Shown here one piece after another: positions 25,092-32,825 of a stretch of DNA of 64,000 nt (positions within the stretch are counted from its first letter, which is position 1; every line of letters starts with the position of its first letter). Origin of the DNA: DASQFQ01 sp038327685 (GTDB lineage Bacteria; Actinomycetota; Thermoleophilia; Solirubrobacterales; Solirubrobacteraceae); assembly GCA_038327685.1 (NCBI GenBank), contig JBBQLH010000001.1, positions 34,063 through 98,062 of the forward strand, written 5' to 3'. The notes below the pieces were generated by a model. The model saw nothing but the letters and a program-made list of their open reading frames with translations, had not been told where the DNA came from and made no database searches. Made by a program: the position numbers and the translations under genes.

Positions 25092-25104
25092 GTTGTCCTA
25101 CAAC
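25092..25104. promoter_or_regulatory. 13-bp GntR-type operator, copy 2, overlapping the permease promoter
   Basis: GTTGTCCTACAAC differs from the copy at 22739 by one base. Read leftward, TTGAAT (-35) is followed by 17 nt and TAGGAC (-10), and that -10 lies inside the operator. Binding would therefore block permease transcription. Confidence 0.6.
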
Positions 25105-25119
25105 ACAGACTCGGTGCAT

Positions 25120-25914
25120 TCAACCATCTGGTCCCCGCCGTGGCAAGCCGTCGTGCACGTGCACGGCGGCGCCGACGAGCGTCGGCGCGGCCGGCGCCGT
25201 GCGCGCACGCACGACGATGCGCACGCGATCGGCGCGGAACAGGTCGTGCGAGCGCTCGAACGCGCGCCCGTCCGCATCCCAGGCGGTGCGCGCCACGGCG
25301 AGCAGCGGCGCACCGCGGCGCAGCCCCAGCAGCCTGGCCTCGGCGGCGCCCGCGGCGACGACCTCGATCCGCTCCTCCGCCTCGCCCGGCACCAGGCCGT
25401 AGCCCGTCTGCAGGAGCTCGTAGAGCGATCCGCCGAGCGAGCGGTCGAGCAGATCGGGGAACCGCTCGGCCGGGAACAGCGCGCGCTCGAGCGAGATCGG
25501 CTCGCCGTCGGCGAGCCGGACACGGACGACCTCGAGCACGAGCGCGCCGTCGGGGAGACCCAGCTCCGCGGCGGTCTCGCCGTCCGCCTCGACGGTGCTC
25601 GTCGACAGCACCCGGGCGTCGGACTGGAAGCCCTGGCGGCGCAGATAGGCCGGCAACCCGGCGAGGCTGGTCAGATCGCGCTCGACCTTGCGCTCGGCCA
25701 CGAAGATCCCACCCGCGCGGCCGCGAGTGCGCCGGACCAGGCCGCTGCGCTCGAGATCGGCCAGTGCCGCGCGGATCGTCGAGCGCGACACGCCCAGCCG
25801 CTCGGCGAGCTCCCGCTCCGCGCCGAGCCGCTCGCCGGGCCCTGGCAGCTCGCCGAGCAGGCGGTCCCGCGCCGCGAGCGCCGTCGGCCCCAGCGAGACG
25901 GCCGAGCGCTCCAC
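25120..25914 (-). CDS. GntR-family (HutC/UTRA) regulator of the BMC locus
   Basis: 264 residues. The winged helix (residues 10-75) contains GERLGAERELAERLGVSRSTIRAALADLERSGLV and RGRAGGIFV. The UTRA sensor domain spans about 95-250 (LPAYLRRQGFQSDARVLS, EPISLERALFPAERFPDLLD, AVARTAWDADGRAFERSHDLFRADRVRIVV). It follows the SDR gene by 34 bp and ends just upstream of the permease promoter and operator. A GntR regulator at this position is usual for RMM-type compartment loci as I recall them. It or the second GntR at 20.9 kb should bind the shared 13-bp site. Confidence 0.9.
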   Translation of the reverse strand: MERSAVSLGPTALAARDRLLGELPGPGERLGAERELAERLGVSRSTIRAALADLERSGLVRRTRGRAGGIFVAERKVERDLTSLAGLPAYLRRQGFQSDARVLSTSTVEADGETAAELGLPDGALVLEVVRVRLADGEPISLERALFPAERFPDLLDRSLGGSLYELLQTGYGLVPGEAEERIEVVAAGAAEARLLGLRRGAPLLAVARTAWDADGRAFERSHDLFRADRVRIVVRARTAPAAPTLVGAAVHVHDGLPRRGPDG

Positions 25915-25948
25915 TCCTAGTGGTTCCTCGGGTTCGCCGGAGGGGCCA

Positions 25949-26719
25949 CTACGTCTCGAGTCCCATGATCGACTCCGACAGCACCTGGCCGCCGTCGACG
26001 ACGATCGTCTGGCCCGTGATGTAGGAGGCCTCGTCGGTGGCGAGGAAGAGCGCCGCGTTCCCGATGTCCTCCACCTTCCCGAGCTTGCCCTGCGGGATCG
26101 AGGCCTCCATCTGCTGCCGGTACTCCGGCCCCAGCTCGGCGAGCCCCTCGGTCTCGATGTTGCCCGGCATGACGGCGTTGATCGTGATGCCCTTGCCGGC
26201 GAGCTCGATCGCCGCCGTGCGCACGAAGCCGAGCTGGGCCGCCTTCGTCGCGCCGTAATGCGACCAGCCGGGGAAGCCGGTGATCGGGCCCGTGATCGAC
26301 GAGGTGACGACGACGCGCCCGTGGCCGCTGCGCTCGAGCGCGGGCAGGCAGGCCTTGACCGAGAGCATCGTGCCCTTGACGTTGGTGGCGAAGATCGCGT
26401 CGATGTCCTCCTCGGTCATGTCCGCGAGCTTGGTGTCGGGGAAGATCCCGGCGTTCGCGCACAGGACGTCGATGCCGCCGAAGCGCTCGACGGTGTCGGC
26501 CGCCATCCGCTCGCAGTCCTCCGCGCGGCCGACGTCGGCGGCCACGTAGGCGCCGCCGAGGTCGGCCGCCGCCGCCTCGCCCGTCGCCTGGTCCCGGCCC
26601 GCGACGACGACGTTGGCACCCGCGCGTGCGAACACGCCCGCGATGCCCTTGCCGATGCCCTTCGTGCCGCCGGTGACGAGCACGACGCGGCCGGTGAGAG
26701 GGGTGAACACTTGGGTCAT
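25949..26719 (-). CDS. Short-chain dehydrogenase/reductase of the BMC operon
   Basis: 256 residues. Cofactor motif TGGTKGIGKGIAG near residue 17, NAG motif in CANAGIFPD, catalytic Ser in TSSITGPITG, and YxxxK as HYGATKAAQ. C-terminal VDGGQVLSESIMGLET closes the classical fold. In related compartment loci an SDR is proposed to interconvert aminoacetone and 1-amino-2-propanol or a similar amino alcohol; that is the working hypothesis here too. The ATG overlaps the stop of the kinase gene (ATGA). No encapsulation helix is visible, so it may act outside the shell. Confidence 0.88.
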   Translation of the reverse strand: MTQVFTPLTGRVVLVTGGTKGIGKGIAGVFARAGANVVVAGRDQATGEAAAADLGGAYVAADVGRAEDCERMAADTVERFGGIDVLCANAGIFPDTKLADMTEEDIDAIFATNVKGTMLSVKACLPALERSGHGRVVVTSSITGPITGFPGWSHYGATKAAQLGFVRTAAIELAGKGITINAVMPGNIETEGLAELGPEYRQQMEASIPQGKLGKVEDIGNAALFLATDEASYITGQTIVVDGGQVLSESIMGLET

Positions 26720-27696
26720 GCCTCCGGTTGGGTTGACAGGTAGCGCTCCGCCAGCGCGCAGGTCCCGGCCGTGAAGCCGGCGCCGAGCTCCGCGGCCTCG
26801 GTCGCGAAGGTGTGGTGCGAGCCGATCCAGGCCACCAGCAGCAGCCGGCGCAGCATCACGAAGGTGTCGAGCTCGCCCTCGTCGGCCGCGTCCAGCGGCG
26901 CGACGGAGCGGTAGCCCTCGAGCCACGCGTCGCGCAGCTCGGGCACGCGCGGGTGGTCCTCCATGAACGAGACGGTGGTGGCGAAGTCGTACATGAACCA
27001 CGCGAACCCGGAGTCGTCGAAGTCGATCACGCGCACCTCGCCGTCGTCGACGAGCAGGTTGGCGAGCCGGATGTCGGCGTGGACGAGCCCGAAGCGACCG
27101 CTCGCCTGGCCGTAGGCCTCGAGGCGCGCCGCGATCGCGGCGTCGAGGCGGTCGAGCAGCCGGCGCTCCTCGGGGCCCATCCCCAGGCCGTCCTGCCATC
27201 TCCCCCAGTACCCGCCGGCTCCGAGCGTCCGCTCGTAGTCCCAGGTCGGCCGGTCGAACCCCGGTGGCGGCCGCCACGCGCGCGCGTGCGCGTGCATGCG
27301 CGCCGAGACCGCTCCGAGCGTGCGGAAGCCGGCGATCACCGCCTCGCCCTCGGGGTCGGGCTCGCGGCCCGGGAGCCATTCGAAGAGCACGACGTTGCGC
27401 GCGCCGAGGTCATCCGCGGAGACCGTGACGACGCGCTCGCCCCCGGGCGCGGGCACCGGGACGCAGGTGTCGACCGCCCCGTCCTCGCGGAGCGCGTCGA
27501 CCCACTGCAGCTCGGACTCGATCTGATCGCTCGTCCGGTAGCCAGGACGGTGGACCCGGAGCGCGTAGCGGCGCTCGGACTCGGGGTCCTCGACGCGGTA
27601 GGTGTGGTTCTCGGAGACGTTGCAGAGCGTGGCCGTCGCCGCCGGCGAGAGGCCGTAGCGGCCGACAGCGGCCACGGCGAGGTCGTCGATGCTCAT
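26716..27696 (-). CDS. Amino-alcohol kinase (APH/choline-kinase fold)
   Basis: 326 residues. Kinase-fold motifs: YALRVHRPGYRT (ATP-binding Lys region near 45), FGLVHADIRLANLLVDDG (catalytic loop with HxDxxxxN) and VRVIDFDDSGFAWFMYDFA (metal-binding Asp). The family includes aminoglycoside phosphotransferases and choline/ethanolamine kinases. In the mycobacterial RMM locus the homologous gene was reported to encode (S)-1-amino-2-propanol kinase, and its position beside the BMC shell genes is the same here. It would produce the O-phospho-amino alcohol consumed by the class III aminotransferase-type enzyme. Overlaps both neighbours (ATGA). Confidence 0.85.
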   Translation of the reverse strand: MSIDDLAVAAVGRYGLSPAATATLCNVSENHTYRVEDPESERRYALRVHRPGYRTSDQIESELQWVDALREDGAVDTCVPVPAPGGERVVTVSADDLGARNVVLFEWLPGREPDPEGEAVIAGFRTLGAVSARMHAHARAWRPPPGFDRPTWDYERTLGAGGYWGRWQDGLGMGPEERRLLDRLDAAIAARLEAYGQASGRFGLVHADIRLANLLVDDGEVRVIDFDDSGFAWFMYDFATTVSFMEDHPRVPELRDAWLEGYRSVAPLDAADEGELDTFVMLRRLLLVAWIGSHHTFATEAAELGAGFTAGTCALAERYLSTQPEA

Positions 27697-28331
27697 CCGG
27701 TCCTTCCCTCCACAGCCTCGAGAACGCGCGTGATCTCGTCGCGCGCGAGCACGATATCCGGGGTCGTCCCGGCGAGGTAGACGCGCCCGGCGGCGCCGAT
27801 CATCGAGACGGTCACGAGCGTCAGCCCGGGAGCGACGCGCTCGGCCGCGTTCGCGGCGACCGCTGCGAACAGCGCCGGCGTCACCTCGACGACGAGCAGC
27901 GTCTGGCCGGGCAGCAGCATCGACGCCTCGCGGTTGCGGTTCACGATCACCGCGTGCTGATCGGTCACGCCCTCGATCACGTCGACGTACAGGACGCGCG
28001 GGCGCAGCGCGTCCTCGGCCCGTGCGCCGATGCCCGCGAGGATGGCCTCTCCCGCGCGCTCGACGAGCGCGGCGTCGGACGCATGGACCTCCAGCACGCC
28101 GAACTGGCGCTCCACGAAGTGGATGCCCGGCTCGATGTCGGGCACCGACTTCAGCGCGAGGTCGATGATGCGCTCGATCGCCAGCCCGGGAGCGACCTCG
28201 ACGATCAGCGCGTGGTCGCCCTCGATCGCCGGGTAGCCGCGCGCCCGCAGCGGCGTGCCGAGGTACGCCGCGAACTGCCGGCCCAGGTCGGGGATCGGCA
28301 GGTAGACCCTGAGCTCGACGGCACCGGCCAC
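27693..28331 (-). CDS. BMC-T shell protein (tandem BMC domains), first
   Basis: 212 residues from GTG 28331. It contains two BMC (PF00936-type) units: residues about 40-105 (ALIVEVAPGLAIERIIDLALKS, FVERQFGVLEVHA) and 130-205 (SMLLPGQTLLVVEVTPALFAAVAANAAER, SMIGAAGRVYLAG). Such tandem proteins form pseudohexameric trimers in the facets and often carry a gated pore. It lies between the kinase and BMC-H genes, the position of one of two BMC-T genes in the mycobacterial RMM locus. 8 nt separate it from the BMC-H gene; it overlaps the kinase start. Confidence 0.92.
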   Translation of the reverse strand: MAGAVELRVYLPIPDLGRQFAAYLGTPLRARGYPAIEGDHALIVEVAPGLAIERIIDLALKSVPDIEPGIHFVERQFGVLEVHASDAALVERAGEAILAGIGARAEDALRPRVLYVDVIEGVTDQHAVIVNRNREASMLLPGQTLLVVEVTPALFAAVAANAAERVAPGLTLVTVSMIGAAGRVYLAGTTPDIVLARDEITRVLEAVEGRTG

Positions 28332-28339
28332 CGCGCGCG

Positions 28340-28618
28340 TCAGGCGGCCTCGCCGGTGAAGTGCTTGCCGAGCTCGTTGTGCGGGCGCGGGATGACGTGG
28401 ACCGACACCAGCTCGCCGACCGTCGACGCGGTCTCCGACCCGGCTTCGGTGGCCGCCTTGACCGCCCCGACGTCGCCGCGCACGAGCACCGCGACGAGGC
28501 CGTCGCCGACCTCCTCGCGCGAGATGATCGTCACGTTGGCCGCCTTCACCATCGCGTCGGCCGCCGCCAGCGCGGCCACGTAGCCCTTCGTCTCGATCAT
28601 GCCGAGTGCTTCGCTCAT
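28340..28618 (-). CDS. BMC-H hexameric shell protein
   Basis: 92 residues from ATG 28618, preceded by AGAGGAGC. A single BMC domain fills the protein: ALGMIETKGYVAALAAADAM, then NVTIISREEVGDGLVAVLVRGDVGAVKAA, and VHVIPRPHNELGKHF. The strong conservation around ETKG and GDVGAVKAA is diagnostic. Hexamers of this protein tile the compartment facets and provide metabolite pores. It is translationally coupled to the BMC-P gene (ATGA). Only one BMC-H gene is present, so this is probably the main facet tile. Confidence 0.95.
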   Translation of the reverse strand: MSEALGMIETKGYVAALAAADAMVKAANVTIISREEVGDGLVAVLVRGDVGAVKAATEAGSETASTVGELVSVHVIPRPHNELGKHFTGEAA

Positions 28619-28872
28619 CGCTGCTCCTCTGCGTTGGGTTCGTCCAGTGATCCGATGATCAGCGCGTCCAGGGGTGGGTGGTCGGGGGCGAAGTAGCCCG
28701 AGGCCACCGAGCCGGTGGCGACGAGCACGCGCTCGCCGACACCGCTGCCGAGCACGTCGAACGCGATCAGGCGCGCGCCGTCGTCGGTGCGCACCTCGAG
28801 CAGCGCGCCGTTGGGCAACGCGTCGACGCGCCGCGTCGCCCACACCGATTCCGTCACCGTCGCTCTCAGCAT
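28615..28872 (-). CDS. BMC-P pentameric vertex protein (EutN/CcmL family)
   Basis: 85 residues. The OB-like fold of EutN/CcmL is recognisable: MLRATVTESVWATRRVDALPNG at the start, LIAFDVLGSGVGERVLVATGSVA in the middle and PPLDALIIGSLD at the end. Pentamers of this protein cap the vertices of the icosahedral shell. It follows the unknown protein at 28873 with no gap and overlaps the BMC-H gene. The presence of P, H and T types together means the operon encodes a complete shell. Confidence 0.93.
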   Translation of the reverse strand: MLRATVTESVWATRRVDALPNGALLEVRTDDGARLIAFDVLGSGVGERVLVATGSVASGYFAPDHPPLDALIIGSLDEPNAEEQR

Positions 28873-29367
28873 CTACTTCTCCCGTTCGATCTTGATCCCC
28901 TTGGCGCGCGCCTTGTCGCGCGCCAGGGGCGTCAGTACCGCGCCCGGCCCGAGCACGAGGCGGCCACCGGCCTTCGCCGCCTCCTCGACCTTGCGCTCCG
29001 TCACCGCGCCGCGCTCGACCCGCACCGCGCCGCCGGAGGACCCGCCCTCGCCCGCCCTACCGAGCGTGAAGCGAAGCCGGCCGGCTCGGATGGCCTCGCG
29101 GTCGCCGGGATTCTCGAAGCGGGTGAGCAGGCCGCGCACGAAGCGGTCGAGGTCGTCGTCGGAGTCGAGCTTGACCCGCTCGACGCCGGCGTCACCGCCG
29201 ATCACCTCGCCGCCGGCGGGCGGCGCGGTCCAGGTCGAGGGGCGCAGGACCGCGGCCACCGGCGGCGCGGGCACCTGCGGGACGGCGCCGCCCGCGCCGT
29301 CGGGGCCCGCGAGTGCCTCCTGCAGGAGCTCGCGCAGCATCTCGCGCGCGGCCTCGCGCTCGCTCAT
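28873..29367 (-). CDS. BMC-associated protein of unknown function with N-terminal amphipathic helix
   Basis: 164 residues. Residues 3-19 (REAAREMLRELLQEAL) form an amphipathic helix like the encapsulation peptides that target cargo to shells. Residues 20-60 are a Pro/Ala/Gly-rich linker. A central segment (VKLDSDDDLDRFVRGLLTRF) is followed by a C-terminal block ending RLVLGPGAVLTPLARDKARAKG, similar to short motifs seen in EutQ/PduM-like accessory proteins. Placed between BMC-P and BMC-T, as the uncharacterised gene in the mycobacterial RMM locus as I recall it. Role not known: a scaffold that brings cargo to shell is my guess. Overlaps the second BMC-T gene (ATGA). Confidence 0.75.
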   Translation of the reverse strand: MSEREAAREMLRELLQEALAGPDGAGGAVPQVPAPPVAAVLRPSTWTAPPAGGEVIGGDAGVERVKLDSDDDLDRFVRGLLTRFENPGDREAIRAGRLRFTLGRAGEGGSSGGAVRVERGAVTERKVEEAAKAGGRLVLGPGAVLTPLARDKARAKGIKIEREK

Positions 29368-29969
29368 CCGACCGCCTCCAGCGCCGCGGTCGCCGCGTCG
29401 GAGGCCGCCCGCACCTCGGACTCGTCGCCCGTCACATAGACGCGGCCGGTGGCGCCGATCATGCGGTAGTCGACGACCTTGATGCGCGTCGCCTTCTCCG
29501 CCTCGTTGACAGCGAGGATCGCGTAGGAGGCCGGCTGCATCTCCATCACGAACAGCGACTCGCCGGGCAGCGCCATCGAGCCGAGCTTGTTGCGGTTGAT
29601 GAGGAACGCGTGCTGGTGGTCGAGGCGCGAGACGAGCGTCGAGGCGAGGATCTTCGGCCGCGTGGCCTCCGCCGGCGAGGCGTCGAGCGCCTCGAGCACC
29701 GCCGCGCTCGCCGACCGCACGGCCGCCGTCGAGCGGGAGTGGAACTCCAGGTAGCCGAACTGGCGCTCGACCACGAGGATCCCCGCCTGCAGTTGCGTGT
29801 GCTTGAGCGCGACGTCGGTCAGCGGCTCGATGTCGAGGCCGGGCGCGACCTCGATCACGGCGGCCGCCATGCCGCTGCGCGGCAGCCGCCCGCGGACCCA
29901 GCTGCCCAGGTAGCACATGGTCTGCGGCTGCAGCTGGTCGATGAAGATGGCGGACCGGAGCTCGGCCAT
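29364..29969 (-). CDS. BMC-T shell protein (tandem BMC domains), second
   Basis: 201 residues. Two BMC units: residues about 35-100 (AAAVIEVAPGLDIEPLTDVALKH, LVVERQFGYLEFHS) and 125-200 (SMALPGESLFVMEMQPASYAILAVNEAEK, YRMIGATGRVYVTG). It is clearly paralogous to the BMC-T at 27.7 kb but the central loops and pore-facing residues differ, so the two probably pass different molecules. The gene begins directly after the aldehyde dehydrogenase stop with no spacer, so it is the first shell gene translated in the operon. Confidence 0.92.
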   Translation of the reverse strand: MAELRSAIFIDQLQPQTMCYLGSWVRGRLPRSGMAAAVIEVAPGLDIEPLTDVALKHTQLQAGILVVERQFGYLEFHSRSTAAVRSASAAVLEALDASPAEATRPKILASTLVSRLDHQHAFLINRNKLGSMALPGESLFVMEMQPASYAILAVNEAEKATRIKVVDYRMIGATGRVYVTGDESEVRAASDAATAALEAVG

Positions 29970-31490
29970 CTAGCTCCCCACCAGTTCCCGGAGCTCGTCG
30001 AGGATCATCCGGCGGAGGTCGTCGCGGGTCAGCTCGCCCTCGGATTGGGCGGGCGCGGACATGACCGGCGCGGGCTCGGGCCGCACCGACCACGGCTCCA
30101 GGCCGGCGAAGTCCCCGAACGGCTCGGCAGGATCGGAGTTGTAGGCCAGGCGCGTCCACTGCGTCAGGTGCCGGGGATGCAGGTTCTCGGTCAGGGCCGA
30201 GCGCCCGAAGAACCCGGTCCCGACCGTCATCGTCGGCGCGAGGTTCGTATCCAGGCCCGACGAGCCGGTGCTCCCGGGAGCGTTGACCGCGACCCGCAGG
30301 ACGCGCACCGCCGCGCCGTAGGCGAGGATCGTGCGCGGGTCGCGGGAGTGGATGACGGCCGAGTGGCCCGCGCCGCCGATGCGCAGCAGGGCCCGGGCGG
30401 CGTCGATCCCGCGCGCCGCGTCGGGCACGCGGACGAGCCCGAGCAGCGGGAACAGCTTCTCGAGCGCGAGCGGCTCCTCGGGCACGATCACGGGGAAGGG
30501 AGCGACCAGCACGCGAGTCGCGGCCGGCACCCTGATCTCCGCGGCCGCCGCGAGCGCGACGGCGTCCTTGCCGGCCAGCTTGGTCTCGATCCGGCCGTCG
30601 GGATACAGCGCGGCGCGGGCGCGGTCCGCCTCCGCCGCGTCGAGAACATGCGCGCCGTGGCGCCCGAGCTCGCGCTCGAGTGCGGCCGCGACCCGCTCCT
30701 CGACGATCGCGACGGACTCGTTCGTGCACAGGATCGAGTTGTCGAAGGCCTTCGACTCGGCCAGGCAGGCGGCCGCCCTGGCGACATCGGCGGTCGCGTC
30801 GACGAGCGCCGGGACGTTGCCCGGGCCGACGCCGAGCGACGGGTTGCCCGAGCGGTATGCGGCGCGCACGACCGCCGTGCCGCCGGTCGCGACGATCACG
30901 TCGACGCCGCGGTCGCTCATGAGCGCCTCGATCAGCGGAATCGTCGGCTCCTCCACGACCTGCAGGCAGCCGTCGGGCGCGCCGGCGGCCACCGCAGCCT
31001 CCGCGAGCAGGTGGACGGCCTCGACCGAGACCCGGCGGGCGAGCGGATGCGGCGACACCACGACCGCGTTGCGCGTCATCAGCGCCAGGAGCACCTTGAA
31101 GTAGACGGTCGCGATCGGGTTCGTCGACGGCGTGAGGGCGAGCACGACGCCGGCGGGCTTGGGCACCGCGACGATCTTCGCCTCGGCGTCGATCTGCGCG
31201 TCGACGTAGTCGCCGACCGCGTAGCGCTCGGCGATCCCGCGCGAGCACGCCTCGTTCTTGCGCCGCTTGTGCTCGACCACGCCCATGCCGGTCTCCTCGA
31301 CCGCGGCGATCGCGAACCTTTCGGCATTTTGGTATGCCGCCTCCGCGACTGCTTCGACCACACGCCGTGTGCGCTCGCGGTCGAACGTCGCGAACGCGGT
31401 GGCCGCCCAGCGCGCGCGGTCGAGCATCATGCGGGCGCGCGGCGCCCCCGGCGGCTCGGGGACCGTCGCGTCGATGAGGGCGGCGCTCAC
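29970..31490 (-). CDS. CoA-acylating aldehyde dehydrogenase, BMC cargo (PduP/EutE-like)
   Basis: 506 residues from GTG 31490. NAD-binding and catalytic blocks of the acylating family: ALTPSTNPIATVYFKVLLAL, VIVATGGTAVVRAAYRSGNP, SLGVGPGNVPALVD, and the nucleophile region FDNSILCTNESVAIVEE with the active Cys. It converts an aldehyde plus CoA and NAD to acyl-CoA. Residues about 485-504 (ELTRDDLRRMILDELRELV) form a C-terminal amphipathic helix after a Pro/Ala-rich linker, a typical encapsulation peptide, so this enzyme is almost certainly inside the shell. Expected substrate is propionaldehyde or acetaldehyde made by the phospho-lyase. Overlaps the aminotransferase stop (GTGA). Confidence 0.92.
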   Translation of the reverse strand: MSAALIDATVPEPPGAPRARMMLDRARWAATAFATFDRERTRRVVEAVAEAAYQNAERFAIAAVEETGMGVVEHKRRKNEACSRGIAERYAVGDYVDAQIDAEAKIVAVPKPAGVVLALTPSTNPIATVYFKVLLALMTRNAVVVSPHPLARRVSVEAVHLLAEAAVAAGAPDGCLQVVEEPTIPLIEALMSDRGVDVIVATGGTAVVRAAYRSGNPSLGVGPGNVPALVDATADVARAAACLAESKAFDNSILCTNESVAIVEERVAAALERELGRHGAHVLDAAEADRARAALYPDGRIETKLAGKDAVALAAAAEIRVPAATRVLVAPFPVIVPEEPLALEKLFPLLGLVRVPDAARGIDAARALLRIGGAGHSAVIHSRDPRTILAYGAAVRVLRVAVNAPGSTGSSGLDTNLAPTMTVGTGFFGRSALTENLHPRHLTQWTRLAYNSDPAEPFGDFAGLEPWSVRPEPAPVMSAPAQSEGELTRDDLRRMILDELRELVGS

Positions 31491-32779
31491 CGCAGCGCCG
31501 CCTCGCGCGGCGACGACGCGGCGTCGCCGAGTGCCTGGCCGATCGCGACCGCGGCGCGCTCGAGGATCTCGTCGACGAGGTCGGGCCCGAGCAGCAGGCC
31601 GGGCTTGAACTGCAGGACCCGCGGGTCGAGCGTCGAGAAGATCGCCCACACCCCGTTCTCGTACAGCCGGCGCATGACGAGCTTGGCGCCCTGCGGGTGG
31701 TCGAACTCCAGGCCCATGACCACCCCGTCCTGGCGGATCCCGACCAGCCAGTCGGGATACAGCTCCTGGATCGCGCTCAGCCCCGAGCGGAAGCGGTCGG
31801 AGATGTAGTGGACCATCGAGCGCACCTCCGGGCGGCCGCAGATCTCGAGCACCTTGAGCGCCACGATGCAGCCGAGCTCGGCGCCGCCGCCGGTCGAGAT
31901 GTGGCCGAAACCGTCCTCCTTCAGCCACGCCGAGCACTCCTCGGAGACGACGGCGCACGCGATCGGGTACATGCCGCCGGTGATCCCCTTGCCGACGATC
32001 ATGATGTCCGGCTCGACCCCTGCTTTGGATACCCCCCACATCTCGCCGGTCCGCATCAGGCCGGTCTGCACCTCGTCGGCGATGTAGAGCGCTCCGTGGC
32101 GCTCGCACAGCGCCTTGACCGCGCGCAGGTAGCCGGGCTCGGGCAGCGGGAAGCCGTACGTCGCCGGGATCGTCTCGATCACCACGCCGGCGACGTCGCC
32201 GCCGCGGAGCGCCTCCTCCATCGCGTCGAGGTCGTTGAAGGGGACCTGGACGAACTCGTCGGGGCGGTCTGAGAGGAACAGCGTCGAGAAGCGGTCGTCC
32301 CCGGTCGCCACCGCGAGCCCCGTGTGCCCGTGGTAGCCCTTGCGGATCGAGACGATCTTGCGGCGCTGGCGGGTGTGGCGCGCCGTCTTGATCGCGATGT
32401 CGGTCGCCTCCCCCCCGCCCGACCCGTAGATCACGCGACGCAGGTTCGGCGGGCAGGTGGCCACGAGCGCCTCGGCGAGCGCGGTCCGCGCCAGCGCCGG
32501 GAAATGGTGGTTGCCGATGTCGAAGCGGCCCATCGCCTGCTCGAGCACGGCGATCAGCTCGGGATTGCGGTGGCCGAGGTTGTAGGTCCCGCCGTTGAGA
32601 TGCAGGTCGATCAGCCGCCGGCCCGCCATGTCCCAGAACAGGTAGCCCTCGCGGCGATCGATCACGAGGTCGACGCCGGCGTCCTGCCAGAACCGCGTCT
32701 TGTCCGGGTTCCAGAACTCCTCCGAGCGGCGGAGGAAGTCCGCCTTGGACTCGAATGAGAAGAAGCCGTAGTCGTACAC
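31487..32779 (-). CDS. Class III aminotransferase-fold PLP enzyme, probable amino-alcohol-phosphate phospho-lyase
   Basis: 430 residues from GTG 32779. Fold-type I PLP motifs: YGSGGGEATDIAIKTAR (phosphate cup), YHGHTGLAVATG, YIADEVQTGLMRTG (Asp to pyridine N) and MIVGKGITGGMYPI with the Schiff-base Lys. Class III members include true aminotransferases and the ethanolamine-phosphate phospho-lyases. With an amino-alcohol kinase and an acylating aldehyde dehydrogenase in the same operon, beta-elimination of phosphate and ammonia to give an aldehyde is the most economical reading; this role was proposed for the mycobacterial homologue. First enzyme gene after the amidotransferase, 31 bp away. Confidence 0.85.
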   Translation of the reverse strand: MYDYGFFSFESKADFLRRSEEFWNPDKTRFWQDAGVDLVIDRREGYLFWDMAGRRLIDLHLNGGTYNLGHRNPELIAVLEQAMGRFDIGNHHFPALARTALAEALVATCPPNLRRVIYGSGGGEATDIAIKTARHTRQRRKIVSIRKGYHGHTGLAVATGDDRFSTLFLSDRPDEFVQVPFNDLDAMEEALRGGDVAGVVIETIPATYGFPLPEPGYLRAVKALCERHGALYIADEVQTGLMRTGEMWGVSKAGVEPDIMIVGKGITGGMYPIACAVVSEECSAWLKEDGFGHISTGGGAELGCIVALKVLEICGRPEVRSMVHYISDRFRSGLSAIQELYPDWLVGIRQDGVVMGLEFDHPQGAKLVMRRLYENGVWAIFSTLDPRVLQFKPGLLLGPDLVDEILERAAVAIGQALGDAASSPREAALR

Positions 32780-32797
32780 GTTCCGCGCCTGCGCCGG

Positions 32798-32825
32798 AAC
32801 GTACCATAAGCTACGTAGTTAGCAA
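32798..32825 (-). promoter_or_regulatory. Possible internal promoter before the aminotransferase gene
   Basis: Read leftward: TTGCTA, 16 nt, TACGTT, with the GTG 18 nt further on. It overlaps the last codons of the amidotransferase gene and contains the palindrome CTACGTAG in the spacer. It would let the enzyme and shell genes be expressed apart from the amidotransferase. Confidence 0.3.

Noticed and set aside
32811..32820. CTACGTAG palindrome before the aminotransferase gene as a third operator copy
   Set aside because: It does not match GTTGTCC(G/T)ACAAC and is only 8 bp, so I do not count it as part of the shared regulon.
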